A stretch of 64,000 nucleotides of DNA from Terfezia claveryi. Lineage: Eukaryota; Ascomycota; Pezizomycetes; Pezizales; Pezizaceae. This document shows, piece by piece, positions 33,087 through 46,613 of this stretch. The stretch lies in contig WHUX01000052.1 in NCBI GenBank assembly GCA_015179025.1, positions 62,001-126,000 of the forward strand, given 5' to 3'. The notes beneath the pieces are model-generated. The model was given only the letters and a program-made list of their open reading frames with translations. It did no database searches and was not told the DNA's origin. The position numbers and the translations under genes were made by a program. Every line of letters starts with the position of its first letter. Within the stretch, counting starts at the first letter, position 1.

Positions 33087-34078
33087 AAGGAACTGAAGTC
33101 ACCAGATCATGCGGTATCCAAATTTAAATTTGTTGACCCCCCCCCCCCCCGCCCCCCGCAAGAAATTTTTGTTTTAAGTTTACACTGCCTTCGTTGAACA
33201 TGAAGGAACAAGGTTCCACTAGGACAACGCTAGGATGATTAGTCATGGGAAGCGACAGAAGGGAACGTATGGCAGAGAGGGAACGAGGACTAGACATGAA
33301 CATCACTCGAAGCTTTGCTCTGGAAAAAATCCAACTTCATCTTCATTTTGCTGCCTAGACTGTGACCCGATACTCTTGTTCCTCTAGGTTATAAGTCCGG
33401 TGACGTTTTTTCCTCTAGAACAAGTACATGAAACTCCTGAGCACACCCCAATCCCTTAGATTAAGTATACATAACCTATAGACTATAGGTACTGTATATA
33501 CATCTGGTAGGATAGAGGTTTTATCACAGATAAGGGTACTGATATCCTGATGGGAGAGAAGGTAGTCCCAAGAAGAAGAAGTTCAAACAAACCCCAATTC
33601 TTCTTTTTGATTTTTTTTTTGTTCCTTCTGTAGACTACGGTTTATGTAAAAGTACATGTATGTAGCTCTGACACAGTGCCCCTCTCAGGGACCAAGTTGA
33701 GGGTAACTTAACATCTCTATAGATGGGCTAGGGCACAGAAGTAAATAATAATGAGAGACATAATCATAAGTCGAAATCTAATAAACAAGTCGCTTACCTG
33801 AAGGCAACTTTAGCTTTCCCTTCCTCTTTACGGTTGGTCACAGAATGACGAGGTAAGTTGTAACAAGGATATATCATACATAATTTATCGTTGTATTATC
33901 AACACTGAAGCTCTATTGGAAGTCCAATTCGTAGCTCTTAAAATAAGAAATTTAAGGAAGAAAAAGAGGATTTGAACGAAATTCATATAAACAGAAAGAA
34001 ATTATAGTTCTTCAGCTAACATCAGTAAAAAATCAGGAACATGAACGTGAACATATATAGACTTTGAAACTAACCATC
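31801..34078. other. Intergenic with A39 homopolymer
   Basis: No gene is supported. An A39 run spans 33047-33085, and a C14-G-C6 run starts at 33137. Poly(A) here could mark a retroposed insert's tail, but no coding body is recognisable upstream and target duplications are not evident. Confidence 0.4.
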
Positions 34079-34830
34079 CTACCAATCCCAGATCCCTACC
34101 AAAATATCAAAACCAACCCAATACCCAAGCTTAACCCGCGCCTGCGCTGCTTCTTCAAACAAGATTGCCAAACCCATCACAAGCCAAAACAAATCCAAAA
34201 CAATCATCCTATATTTACGTAACCATAAGAAATTCAAGTTTTTAGTGACTTTAATGGCCTTTGGAAAACGAAAAAAGATAAAGTTCGAAAAAAAGGTCCA
34301 ATATGTATCAAAACAATCGTCGGTTGTAAGAACGCTAAACGAGGGCCCAGTAAGATCCATCAATCCCTGCCAGGTCTGACCATTCCTTTGGAGCCAAATG
34401 CTACAATGGCAAGGAATTCCACACCACAATATTTTCGTCCCACTGAACCCAATACCAGCATTCACAACCTATATTACACAGAGATGAACCCTTAATCAAA
34501 AACATCAAAGATAACAGATTTACCACCAATGCCCTATCCTACTCAATCACTTGGATCCAAAATACAAGAAACAGAACAGAGTGTGGCCGCCTTCCGGTTG
34601 AGATGCGTAAGATTCATGAAAGAAAATTGATATTGAGATATGTTGGGATATATTAGAGAAAATGAAATTGATTAGAACAGAAAGTAAGAAAATACATCAA
34701 AATGAGAAGAGGTACAGCACTTTAAAAAATACCTTTCGCCACCATACACATTAATTTCATGATGCCTACTACAGCAAACAAACACGCCATATCAATCCCC
34801 GCCCAAAGAGACCAGTTACTGAAACAAAAA
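34079..34830 (-). CDS. Possible small membrane protein, structure uncertain
   Basis: Two minus-strand pieces look exon-like. One follows a TTTTTGTTTCAG acceptor at about 34827 and reads NWSLWAGIDMACLFAVVGI with a GTATTT donor near 34734. The other follows a TAATATAG acceptor near 34470 and reads NAGIGFSGTKILWCGIPCHC, ending with LDLFWLVMGLAILFEEAAQA and then WVGFDILVGIWDW before the stop at 34079. Two or three hydrophobic stretches suggest a membrane protein. I could not find the first exon in a consistent phase, and I recognise no family. It may be a real lineage-specific gene or a relic. Confidence 0.3.
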
Positions 34831-35021
34831 GGATGACTTGACAATGATCAAAATATTGACAAAGTGAAACCACCTCTCACATAGTAGGATTCCAATTCTT
34901 GATTGGTTTTCCTATGAGATTGAAGTTCTTGCAAAAAGACTGCAGTCTCCCCGCGATTTAAGAAAATGAGGTATAACCAATATGAAACATTTACAAAAAA
35001 TCCCGGGTAAGTTACGGTGAC

Positions 35022-36434
35022 TCATTGCACCATCCATTTCTCCATATTTCGGTTGGAGATCCCAGAATTCATACTATCACCTGTCATGATACCATCCATG
35101 TTATTCATGTTGCCCATTCCGATGTCCATGGACATATGTAGTAACTCAGATGTCATCCATTGGGAATTGCCGTTCATATGGTCACTATGGTGTCTTGAAT
35201 AGGAGGTAACCCTTGCTAAATCTTCGCTTTGTCTCCTGCCATATCCGTTCACCGGTCGATCGTTGAAATTTCCGAAAGAGCCAATCATGTTCACGTCTCC
35301 GCTCACCCCATTTCCTTGTTGCATACCTTGCATTCCAATGTCCTCGTCAATGTTGTTCGAGCCATAAAGAGAAGTGTATAATGGAACTGGGCTATTGCTT
35401 TGGCTACCTGCATTGGAGCAGTTTACTGCGTGTCCATTCCACTGACCCCCCGAACAGAAATAGTCCCAGACAGAATTTACCCATACAGTTCTCTGTTCAG
35501 GGTCGTTAAGGTTGAGGTTCTTGAGAAACTTTGGGTCGAATAAATTCACAAATGTGTCTTGGGAAGAGCCATTCGATGAGTCAGACATGGCGGTTGCAGT
35601 GTGAGACATTGGTTGGCTTTTAGGAGAATTCGCAACTTTGTATGATTCAGTAGTTGGGGATTGTCCATTTGAATAAGGGGAGCCTAGATGGTGTGCTGAC
35701 CGCTGAGAACGAGAGTGAAATTGAGACCGTTCATCTTGTTCTGACTGAGCCTGGTATTGAGAAGGGCGTAACTGAGGGAAAGGAGGCTGAAATGCAGATG
35801 TGCCCTGTACTTGTGCGGAAGGAGATTGACCCGTCCTCGCAAAACCGTTCTTCATGGGCGACGTTGGGCCATTAGGAGATGCTAGCGCAGGCCGTTGGGG
35901 AGCACCTGGACTACCTCCATTGTGATTTCGAGTAGTCTCATAGATGCTGTGGTGGGCCGGCCCGCTAAGATGTCGTCGGTGGTGGTGACTCCGAGCGGGT
36001 TTTGGTGACTGTGACTGTTTCTGTGGTTGTCCTGGTGGCTGCGGTGGAAGCTGTAGCGGCCCAGCCGTATTGACCTCCTCTCCAGTTTCAGGAACATACT
36101 TCCACTCGATCAACTTCTTACGTATCTTGGAGAGATAATCCTCCTGTCGCAGGTGCAATAGCCAAGATTAGCTTTTGTGGAAGAGGTGCAGGTTATTGAC
36201 AGCGAGTACCTTAGTCTTTGCCTCTGAAAAGCATTTGTGCTCATAACTTATGGCTATTATATCGAGGTTCAGTCGGTTGTATCCAGAAAAGGCCTTCCCG
36301 GCATTCAGGAGTTTCTTCTGCTCCCGCTGCTGATCCTCGATTGTAATATCCGCTTTCGGGTACGGCCGCTGCAGTCGTTTAGCGCTTCTCCCTGGTGGGG
36401 CCTTCTTAACGTTCATGGGCATTGTTTGGTGCAT
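35022..36434 (-). CDS. Hypothetical protein with Q/S/P/N-rich C-terminal region
   Basis: Two exons, 36434-36210 and 36143-35022, are joined in phase 0 across a 66-bp intron. They give 448 residues. The first 100 residues are basic and helical in character (ITIEDQQREQKKLLNAGKAF; after the junction EDYLSKIRKKLIEWKYV). They could form a small DNA- or protein-binding domain, with a distant resemblance to Clr5-type domains that I cannot confirm. The rest is low complexity: Gln/Pro/Ser/His-rich in the middle and Asn/Met/Gly-rich at the end (MDIGMGNMNNMDGIMTGDSM), as in transcriptional regulators. The start is the Met just after an acceptor-like CACAG, so an upstream exon cannot be excluded. A nuclear regulatory role is an inference from composition. 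Confidence 0.6.
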
Positions 36435-39400
36435 GGTGATAACCTGTGCTTCTTTTGCAAATATATTGTTGGAACAGGAGTACTTGTTAATGAAACGGAG
36501 CAAGAGTCCCTTGGGAAGATGAGCAAGCGCACAAAAGTCTAGGCACGGGGCTATGTGACTAGTGAGCGAAGTGAGACTCTAACTGGCGGATGGTGTTAGC
36601 CAACCCTGAACATTCCAACTGTACTTACCCAGAAAATGAGGTCACTCACCAGCCGCTGCAGTTGTTCTGGCTACTGACAGTTGGTATGTGATCAAAGATG
36701 CCCCTGTATCCTGTATCGCCACTCGTGTGTAGAAAAAGCAAAAGGTAGAAGTTACAAGGCCCAGTGCAAGTTGAAGGGAAAGACTCCGGCCCTGTTCGTT
36801 TTTCCTTTGTCACTTATGTTTCGCCGGCTGACAACAAATATATTGCAGCGATATATATATGGTTTCAGCTGTGACTCGACAGAAGGATTCGGTCAAAGTA
36901 CTGAGCTGAGCTTTGGGTATCTGTAGTATCTGTAAAGCAAATTGGTAAGCATGACAGCACCCTTTATTTTCAGGAACAGATCTATTACATTTGATTGGAG
37001 TTGGTGATTATGACAAAAAGATGATTGAACTTTCGTCAAAACAGCTTTGCCACAGTTAATAGAATTTATCGAGCACAATTGCGATATGCCCAGCCGAAAG
37101 AAAAACCCCTCTCCTTTAGATGTTTGTATAACCCTACGATGCGGTGAATTAACGGAGAAAACTAAGCACAACGGCTTAGACGCTACCCAGGCAGCCTGTC
37201 CTTTCCTGTTTTTATTTTAATTCGAGAAGCTCCGTACGTGGTCGCCGTTGACCGACGGCTATCTAGGTAAATAATGCAGGGCTTTACTCCGTTTCCACTC
37301 TGGGGTTACTGAAGACTGTCGAATCAGGCTGGGGTTCTGTTTGTTTTGAGGGGTGTGGGGGGGTGGGGTGTTTGCCCAAAGGGCTTGAAGAGGTTATAAC
37401 CTCAAATTCGATCGATCTCGTGCTTCCACGCAGGCAGAACTGACAAAGCAGGTTATGACGGAGCAATTGCGATACAGTGTGGCCGATCAGAATGGTGAGA
37501 CGAGACGGCTGTTGGATGACACCACAGCAGGTATGAACTGCTCTAACCAATATACAGAGGGAGATCGAGCTGGAAGTCCCAAGCTGTGGGGATAGCTTAA
37601 GTATGTATGAAAACCTCGAAAGATCGAACATCCTCTGCCCCCCTGTGCCCTGGCCTCACTGGCCCATGGATCCTTGTCTCTCGCTCGCGAGATTCCCTCA
37701 GTCCTTCCCCCGGTCGCTAACTGCTCTGAGCTTTCTGCTCACAGTTGCATCTCCCCACGCACATGTAAAGTATTTGTATGTATATGTAAAGACATCCCCC
37801 TCCCCCCTCTCCCCTCCCCCCGTGTAGTAATAATGTGTCCTATCTTCTGTGCTCTGCTGTACGGTGCAGGGGGTCCGCTTTCTTAGAGCCATCTTGCACA
37901 TCCTGCAAAGTACACCACAAGTAGTCCCACAACCTCGTGTGATGTCCTTTGGCTGTACTGAAAACAAGACTCCCCAGGCTGCACGCTCCAGCATGTATAC
38001 TAACGTGCCTTAGGTTGCATCCCCGCATTCCATAGTTCTGAAGGGGAAAAGAAACTCATTGCCATCGCCGCTGTTGGCTAGCCAACTAACACCAAAAACA
38101 ATTAACAGGCTTACTCTTCAAGGTCTCGCAAACACATACCAATTCCGTTGATTCTAATGGGATAGGTCTAAACAAGTCGCCGCTTGGCTGGTACATATGG
38201 CGACGCACAGCATCCAGGTTCCACAGCTCATAAAACTTACAGGGCAATGCCTAGCCGCTCAGAAGGCTGGTTGCCGTCTCCCACGCCGACCTCTGCTCTA
38301 CTTCGGTGTCGGGCCATCTTTGCCGTATGTATTCATTGCCGGTAGTCGAGTCCGGTGGCACGACCTTGCACTGACGATTTAGATTTACGTTCCCTTACAA
38401 CGCATAGACGAATCATTGCCGGCCAAAGGCAGTTGTAACTGCACAGTCCTTCGCATGGGGGGGTAGGTGGTTTAATATAGCCAATTGGTTACTTTAGCTT
38501 TAGATTTTCAAAAAAGTCCCGGCATTAACTTAGATGTGGGGAAACGGAGGTACCCGAAACTGAGTTACCTGCGCCATTGACACGGAACAATTAAGAAAAA
38601 GGATCAAGGTTTCCAGAGAAGGAAGCCGCTTGCAACGGATAGATACGAGCAGCGCCGAGACTACAAACCCTCACATTATTATACAGTGATAGCTATCAAA
38701 CCAAAAAAAAAAATAATACGGTAGCCCGTCAAGGATTACCCACAAGCTTCAACCGGGCCGTGTTCATGACATCCGGAAACATCTGCAGGAAGGAATTGTC
38801 AGTGGTATTTTGTATCGGCATGAAGCAATGTCCAGATAGGCGCGAAGCGCCATTGGGGCTCTGCTAGATGTGACGTCTTTGCTAAAATCCAGTCCTATTC
38901 GGAGATTATCTTATCAAACAAGATGGGCGGGTCATACGGTAAACGATATTCAACGAAGCATGGCAGTCTGGTGATCAGGGCGAGGGGTAGTGCAACCAGA
39001 CTACATTTCAGCATGGTCTCACTTTTGCTACTGCAAATATGCTAGTCTGGCGGGCACTGGAGTGGATGCACCCTTTTTAAGGGTTGCCTTCTGTCCGATT
39101 ATTTGCGTGTAGCTCAAGAGCTAACAACAGTGCCAGCTAGGAGCAGGAAAAGTAAGGGTTCACTTTACCCTTATCTTATTGGTTTGGACCCTGGAACCAT
39201 CGTTCTCGCTCTTGTTGAGGAGATAGGTACAGCACAGCCATATTGGATGCCAAGAGCGATTATGTTTCTCTGACTGATAAAACTATCATTATAAGACCGT
39301 CACAGTCAACGCCCAATGATGCTTACTTCTGTGGGCGAGCCAAAATGTGGAGCTGCAAAGAGATACGTTGATACATGGATGGGCCACTATGCATCTAATC

Positions 39401-42127
39401 CCCTCTTTTAGGATAAAACAAGGAGATCTTACAAGGGATAGATTGTCATCAAGCCTGCATCGATAGGAACTTTTTCTTAGTGGTGATATCTTTTCAGACT
39501 GCATTACTCGAATTTACAGCCAAAGTGTCCCCCCAAAAAATAGGGAATTACCCGAAAAGAATTCAGGAACTTACTTTGTTTCTAGAGTGCAATTACAAGT
39601 GTGTATTCACAACAGGGCCATCTACGCACTACTAAGGTCCTTTGGGATTGCGACGTACACGGCTCCAATATAGCGGAATGAATAAGATGATATAATTATA
39701 AATTTTGCATTCTGTTAGCCTAAACTAATTTATTGGATTGACTAGTAAGTCCTTGTGTTCGATAATAATAAGCAGCAAACTCGACCCTTATACATATGCA
39801 TGTTGCTGCGGGGCTTTGGAGTGTTGGTTCTAAAGGTCACGAGCAGAATTCTTGCAAACCGGCAATGAAGATCATTGCCAACTGTAGGGTGGTTATGCAA
39901 AATCTAATGGAGCTGATCATTACAATTTATGTACTTGTACATGCGCCGCTACAAATTAGGAAATCTGACAGGGTTAAAATATATGGTTGGTATTCCAGTA
40001 TTGACGTCTCTTCCGAGGCATGTCATAATTACATATATGTTTGATGACGTGACTATATCCGATCACAACCTCCCTACCTCTGTTGGATATGTGTACCGTC
40101 CTGGCGTAGTGCAGTCGGTTTGCCTATAACCAATCAAATCATAGACCGACGCTGGGAGGCTGCCTTGAGGCCCGATCGCCGTGCTACACCTCCCGCAAGT
40201 AAGATGCCAATAGTACTGGTTGGGTGGGGCTGTATGATACTACTATATCTTGGTATGACAGGTCCATATGATGTCAGGCAATTGTTATAATTGGGTTAAG
40301 GCGGGGAGGGGGTTGAGGTACTATAGTAAAGGAGTAAAGATGACCTGATCTCCTAATCATTACAACCCCTTTCCTTCCCTCACGAAATTTCGGGTGTTCC
40401 AATCCATTCCTCAAGACTCGGGCCGCAAGTGCCTTTGGCCGAAATTGCACATCAGTGACAAAGATAATCATTACAGACGTACAGGCTGGGGTGCCATTTA
40501 ACCATCATTCAATGATTTTTGCGTTAAGAGAGTTGCTCCCAATAGCTACAATCACAACGGGTGCACAGTTTGTGACACAGATGTACTTAAGTATAGAACA
40601 CATGCCTTCATTGTCGAGGCAAGCACCCGTGCCGCCCGCGTTCTTTCGCAGCCGAGTTCTACCGATTACTTAAGAATCGAGAAGAAGAAAAACAGCTACA
40701 TGGAGTTTTGTTACTATATGCATACAACCGTCTACTCCAATTTAAATAAATAGCAATATCTGTCCATCAAGTGTTAGGCAATGGATTACCCTGAGCCAGA
40801 TAGGTGTACCAGGCTCCATATAGCTAGTCTCAAAAACAATGCATGTACTAATTTAAATCGTTTTTTTCTAGAGTGTATGTACTGGCTACATAATAGCACG
40901 TCAGCTTGAAACTAATCGTGGGCGTATCTCTGCATGCACCACTCATTGCCACTAGTAATTTAAAATAGCGAAGGTTCAGTCGGGAACGTTGTAACGAACG
41001 GGTTTTGCCCTTGCTCACCTATATTTATTAGCTATACCGGACCGGACTGGTTGAGGGGTGCTTGACAGGGATTCACATAATATTCTGCTGTGAGGCCAAA
41101 GCTGTCTGGTATGGGGCGCTGGCTAAGCCTTAACAGGGTGGTCTTGAGACCTCCCAGGGTCAGTCTTGCCTGTTCCTGGACTAGCGGATTTTTGTATCCG
41201 ACGGGTGACAGCCGGTATAGGTAGCCTGGTTGCGTCCGGTATAGGTAGTAGGATGTAGCACGGTGTGACTGTAGTTGAGTACATGTTGCATTAGAGAGGA
41301 CCGTTTTATTTATTATTACGAGACTTTGGATTTGCCAGTTAACCCAGTGGATTTCCTGGCCCTGCTTTTTGGTGTTTGGTTGAACCAACAGTCTCCGTAC
41401 TTACCTAGCTCAATTGCGCCGGAAGAAAACCCCCCCCTCAACCCCACTTTCTAAGTGCCCACAACCCCATGCACCACAGCTGCTATCTTGCCCACACCCA
41501 GTATTACCCTATCGGCCTATGCCACTCACGATTGGTGATCGCTGCAATCCTTTGTCCTTTTCCGATATGCGCGGCGTATGTGCAGGGCTGCAATAGATAC
41601 CAGTCGCAGCTATTGTGCATTGCGCAGGCAGGCCCCTGGTAGGCTAGGGCCTATCCAGCTCCAAGGGCCAACTCTGAATCGATGGCACATACGTAAGGAA
41701 AATGCTAAGTTTCCAGTCAAGTACTTGAATGCAGGTGTTCGCTGTAACAAACACGCCAGCTCCCAAACGCAAAATTACGGATCTTCCATGTTGAGCCTCC
41801 GAAGACGAGACGACACTCAAGTTCCACGTACCTCCGCCCATCACGGTCATAAAACTAGAAATACAAGTGTTATCTTATCCGGCTTTAGCGCTCGGAGAAA
41901 TCTGCTAGTCTCAACTGAACTCTTGACTGAGAAACATTTGCCAACCAGACTACTACCAAGCTCGGTTGCGCTCAGCTCTACTCAACAACCTAAACCCAAC
42001 AACAGCATTCAACCCAATCTAGTTAAAACGGCACCTTCAAAGGTTACTGTACCTTATATTCTCTGCTCGAGTGCGCGGTTATAGTTGCTAGTGAGGAGCA
42101 GAATTTCATAAAGCTATCAAGAACAGC
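36435..42127. other. Long gene-poor interval
   Basis: No intact gene is supported. It contains motif copies at 38994-39003 and 41943-41952. A 21-bp stretch at 38979-38999 is identical to 7777-7797. The last about 500 bp before the transcription factor hold an open but featureless frame (41578-42084), most likely leader and promoter. Confidence 0.45.
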
Positions 42128-45100
42128 ATGGCTCGTGGTCAAAACTTGAAAAGGCCGGCTGTGGGAGCACCTGGCGAGGGCAGTACGAGTGGGGGGAGGA
42201 ATGCACCCATTATGGGAGTTGGTGGAGTAGGGATTAAGGCTGACCCAGCATCACCTCCACCTATGGCGAATCCCAATATAAATCCTCCCAATCTCACTGC
42301 AACTTCAACAACCACCGCAAAGCGAATAGGACAATCATCCCTTGCACTAAAGACTCGAAGATATATCGACATCAACATCAACGATGTTAGGAATGAGCGA
42401 GCCCGAGGCAAATGGACGGAGGAAGACGATAGAATGTGGAAAAGAACCAAGCCATACGAATGTGAAATCTGTGGTGAGCGAGGAAGTACGAGGGTACGTC
42501 TGATTCACTTACTAGTAAATACAATCATGGGGGGGCCTTATGCCCCACTATGACAATGATTACTTGCTTTTTTTTTGTCTTCGTGTTCGCTGCAACACTT
42601 GCATGACTGATTAAAAAAAAAAACGAGCCCCAAGTAATCAATCTTCTTCCACGCCTCTTCTTTTACTTGATAGTTTTTATGTTCTTTTACTTCAGCGAAA
42701 CTTCATTCCTGCACATGAATCTCTATTGGTTATGCATATGCAATGTTGCACAATCTACGAGGCAGTCGATAACACTCACTATCACTTACCCGGAACTAGT
42801 ACAATATCGAGAATCGGCATAAAGTCAATCGTGAGTGGATTTCATATATTTTTGTTACAATTGCTATACGGTTTCATCCCCAATGGCGGGTTCGATGGCT
42901 GACTATCTATCCCAGGTCACAGTCCCCAAAAAGTAATACCATGTCCCGACTGTAAGCTTATGTTTACACGAAAGTAGGTTAATGAAACAGTCAGTTCTTG
43001 ATGTACTACAGCTTTTCTAATTGTTGCTGGATAACAGAGATAACCTTATCAAGCATCAGAAGAAGGCACATCCGGACAAATTCCAATCACAGCCGCAGAC
43101 ACCCCCGAGCGATGCCCCGCCCCCACCTAAGACCAGGCAGCGGAGGACAGCGGAGCCAAAGGTTTCTGCTCCTGGTGTGGTACCGCATGTAGGCCCCACG
43201 GGTATCCAGGGGCAGGCGTATGGCATAGATGACCTCGCAGGGGCCTTCAAACTATTACCTGTTGCGGAAGATGTACGTTTCTGCTGCCTGTTGTTAGATT
43301 ATATAGAAGTTTGCTGACAATCATATTCAGCTTCCTTCACGGCAGATTCAGGGTTTGATGGCCTATTACAACCCCGATAAACTACCATTGTTAGTTCATG
43401 AACCCCAGCTTGTTAGTAGCACAAGGTTACAGCTGACTTTTCTAGTCTACCACCATCACTGTTGACGCATTATGCAGACTATTACTTTGCTCCAACTGCA
43501 TTCCACCCACACTTTCCTCTTATTCATAAGCCAACCTTTGACCCATCTTCCGTACTTGCCTCCTTTCTCAGAGCCATTTGTTGTGTTGGAAATATTTATG
43601 ACCCTACAAATAGAACCATGGGAAAGCAGCTATGGGAGAGCGGATGGATAGTGTTGGAGAGGTGGATTGAGAGAGGCAGTGAACAGGATGATATAAATGA
43701 AGGCAGCCTTGCCCAGCTTTTTAAAGAGGAAGAGATAGAAGACAAGAAAGCCCACCGGGAAGGGCGACTATGTGTTTTACAGGCTTTTATACTTTTTGAG
43801 TTCTATGGGCTATTCTCCCAGGATAGGGAAGCCGAAAAGAAGGCACGGGTATTACATTTTCGGTGTACAGAGGTAAGAGAATTACGTCAATGTGAATCGT
43901 GCAGTGCTGATTGCAGCAGATTGCCCGGGAGCATGGATATTTGAAGGAAATGCAATTGCCCCAAAATTATGACGAGTTGCCTTTGCAACAACAATGGGAA
44001 CTCTTTATTGAGTGTGAGTCAAGGAAACGGTACGTGACCATGTGAATAGTACTTAAGTGCCTGATGAACTGAGTTGTACACAGAACTGCATATTCTCTTT
44101 ATATCCTTGATTGCAATTTGTCTCTTCTATTCAATACCCCTCGTCTGCTTCGCTTACAAGAGCTTAAATTCTTGTCGCTGCCCTGCGATGACGAGCTATT
44201 TGAGGCGCCCACTGCTCAGGAATGGGACGCTGTCCGCCGGAAACATGATCCTCGCCCTTTCCTCCTTCTAGACGGAAGTGGTGTCTATGTGAATAGCAGA
44301 AAAGAGAAAATCCTGTTTGGTGCGATATACAAGAAGCTTATTCAAGGAGGAGGGAGGGTAGAAGAAGAGTATATTGACACCGGTGCAAACACAGAACTTA
44401 ATGATTACGCAGCATACCTCATGGTAATAGGAGTCATCATGGAGATATTGGCTCTCACGCAGCGAGTAGCAGAAGAGGAGGAGGAACCGAATTCGCGGAC
44501 AGGCAGAGGGGGTAAGACGGTTGTCATCTTTGGCCAGGATAAAGCCCAAGAAATCGAACGTCTAAGGCGAGCCTTAGATACAGTCGGCAAGCTTCCCCGG
44601 TTTAGTTATGTTCTGGAGCTTGAAAAACAGCTCCCGTATGACTTACTACGGGTTTCTTTGGATATGGAAGGCGCTTTTGATGAGAACGTTAAGATGGCGG
44701 CGCCAATCCCCCTTCAATTACAGGGTTGTGCTAAATCTTTCTATGTTGCATGGCATCTCGCTCATATTATGCTTGTGATCCCCGATCGGATGTGTCTACG
44801 CAACGAAGAAACGCCACTGGACATGCATACGTCGTTCGCGCATATTCTCTTGGAAACGAAAGATCGACTTGAGAAGGTTTCGAGATTCTCACCCCCGCCG
44901 GGACCACAGGGTAACATAGATGGCGCCAATGCGGCAGCCTCATCTTGGGGATTGGGGCAAGGACACATGCTCTTCTCCCAGGTATTCGTAAGCAAGATCG
45001 CCCCACATCTGTTTGCTATTCTTCGTTTTACGGGAAAGCCGGAAGGTTATGCGTTCGATATGTGGGATGCAGAGTTTCCTACCGTACTTGGGATGGTCTT

Positions 45101-45695
45101 CAAGGCATTGGTTGTTGTTTGGGAACTCATTGTCCGAGTCGGAAGGGAAGAAGAGGAACGACGAAATGTTACACAACCGATCCCACCCCCGCTCCTTGGT
45201 CCGTTCACTCAGAATACTGGAGGTCAGCCAATGGATGTTTTTGGCAGTGCGTGGGTGAATCCAATGCACTCAAGCGCAGAATGGATGTACAGCGGCATGG
45301 GCTCCAACTATTCAGACACAGGCTACTTCCCATGGAACCCTAACACTACTCTACACCCAAATCAGTACAACCAGCACCATCACCAAGAGCAGCAAGATGT
45401 TAAGCCAAATATCCTCACTCTACAAGCTCAAGAATTGCAACAGCAGTACCAGCAACAACGGCGGACAAAGTCTCCAGGGGAGAATTTTTTGCAAGAGATT
45501 CTGGAGTTCGTAAAGTACCACGAGATGCTCGACGGTGATACTGAGATGAGCACAGGGTCAGGGAAGGAGCTTCTTGAGTGGCGATTCTTACGGTGGATGA
45601 GGCAAGTATTTGATGAGATTGATGGGTGGGATGTGGGCAGAGCCGTGGTGAGGGTTATGGATACCCAGTTGATGAATGAGGATGAAGAAGTGTGA
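42128..45695 (+). CDS. C2H2 zinc-finger transcription factor with fungal-specific regulatory domain
   Basis: Best phase-consistent model: exons 42128-42473, 42916-42973, 43038-43272, 43331-43415, 43478-43872, 43920-44029 and 44084-45695 (2841 bp, 946 residues). A C2H2 finger CPDC-x12-H-x4-H spans about residues 125-146. It is completed by splicing of exons 2 and 3 (LMFTRK joined to DNLIKHQKKAH). From about residue 242 the sequence has the fungal-specific transcription factor domain: YYFAPTAFHPHFPLIHKPTF, and later RTAYSLYILDCNLSLLF and LPCDDELFEAP. The tail is Gln/His-rich and ends in an acidic helix. It is probably nuclear and sequence-specific; the target pathway is unknown. The first intron (442 bp) is far longer than the others. 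An extra exon near 42667 is possible but breaks the phase. The last 38 bp of coding sequence lie in a tandem duplication. Confidence 0.8.
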
Positions 45696-45904
45696 GCTCT
45701 GGGTTAGGCGTAAGGGTCAGATTAGCTGGCTACAAAACTCGGGACTCATCATTAGCTCTGCTCATGAAGTTCCTTAGTTTATGGATACCCAGTTGATGAA
45801 TGAGGATGAAGAAGTGTGAGCTCTGGGTTAGGCGTAAGGGTCAGATTAGCTGGCTACAAAATTCGGGACTCATCATTAGCTCTGCTCATGAAGTTCCTTA
45901 GTTT
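45657..45904. repeat. 124-bp tandem duplication spanning the transcription factor stop codon
   Basis: 45657-45780 and 45781-45904 are adjacent direct copies differing at one base (AAAACTCGGG versus AAAATTCGGG). Each copy contains the last 12 codons (MDTQLMNEDEEV), the TGA stop and about 85 bp of 3' sequence. The gene therefore carries a spare copy of its C-terminal end in its 3' untranslated region. Confidence 0.95.
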
Positions 45905-46613
45905 TGTTTGTTTGTGGTTTCATTTTGTAACTATTTTAGCCCCTCATGGCTGCTTCTTTCTCACCAGTAAGAAGAGATATACTCATTTCCCCACTCTTTC
46001 ACGTAATGAGCTAGCCAGCGAGTGGTTTTTCTTTTGTGCTCGCAGGTCTGTTTTATCACTCGATTCGGCTTTGACTACACGGTTTATATGTTGTACTGCA
46101 TGCAATACGTGGGCATAGTAATCTGGTGCCGTAGTCCTGTTCGAAGGTTTCGGGGATATACATACATAACTACAGTAACAAAGGACCACCTCCGGGTACT
46201 CGAGCAAATGCAATATTGCTTGCCTTGAGTCTTTCCACTTATAGACATACAGCGGCAGCTGTGATTGAGTAACGTTACATTTAAGTAGGCAACCGATATA
46301 TAATCCCCCTCCGGCTTCCTGTAATGAAGGAAGCAACGGGCAACGGTGACTGACAACAAGCTACCTACCATCCCAGGGGCCGACCTTTTGGGCCCGCAAT
46401 TTACGGTGCACGAGCGCCAGCTGGACCGCTGGATAAATAAGTAACCATAACTGGGTTATAAACACACCCGCATCATTCTGTATTGACGTTTCTCACTCCC
46501 AGCGAACGAACTCGGCACGGGCGGAGCCCCTCAACCTTAATCCGGCGACCTGTCCTACATCACATCACATTCGTCAGTTCACCTCACAAAACAACCACCG
46601 AACCATAGCTATC
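45905..46613. other. Intergenic / promoter of the following gene
   Basis: No extra gene is supported. The last 100 bp upstream of 46614 are A/C-rich, like a 5' leader. Confidence 0.45.

Noticed and set aside
41578..42084. 168-codon plus-strand frame just before the transcription factor
   Set aside because: Basic, repeat-free composition with no domain, no introns, and position at the promoter/leader of the next gene. It also contains a copy of the non-coding dispersed motif.
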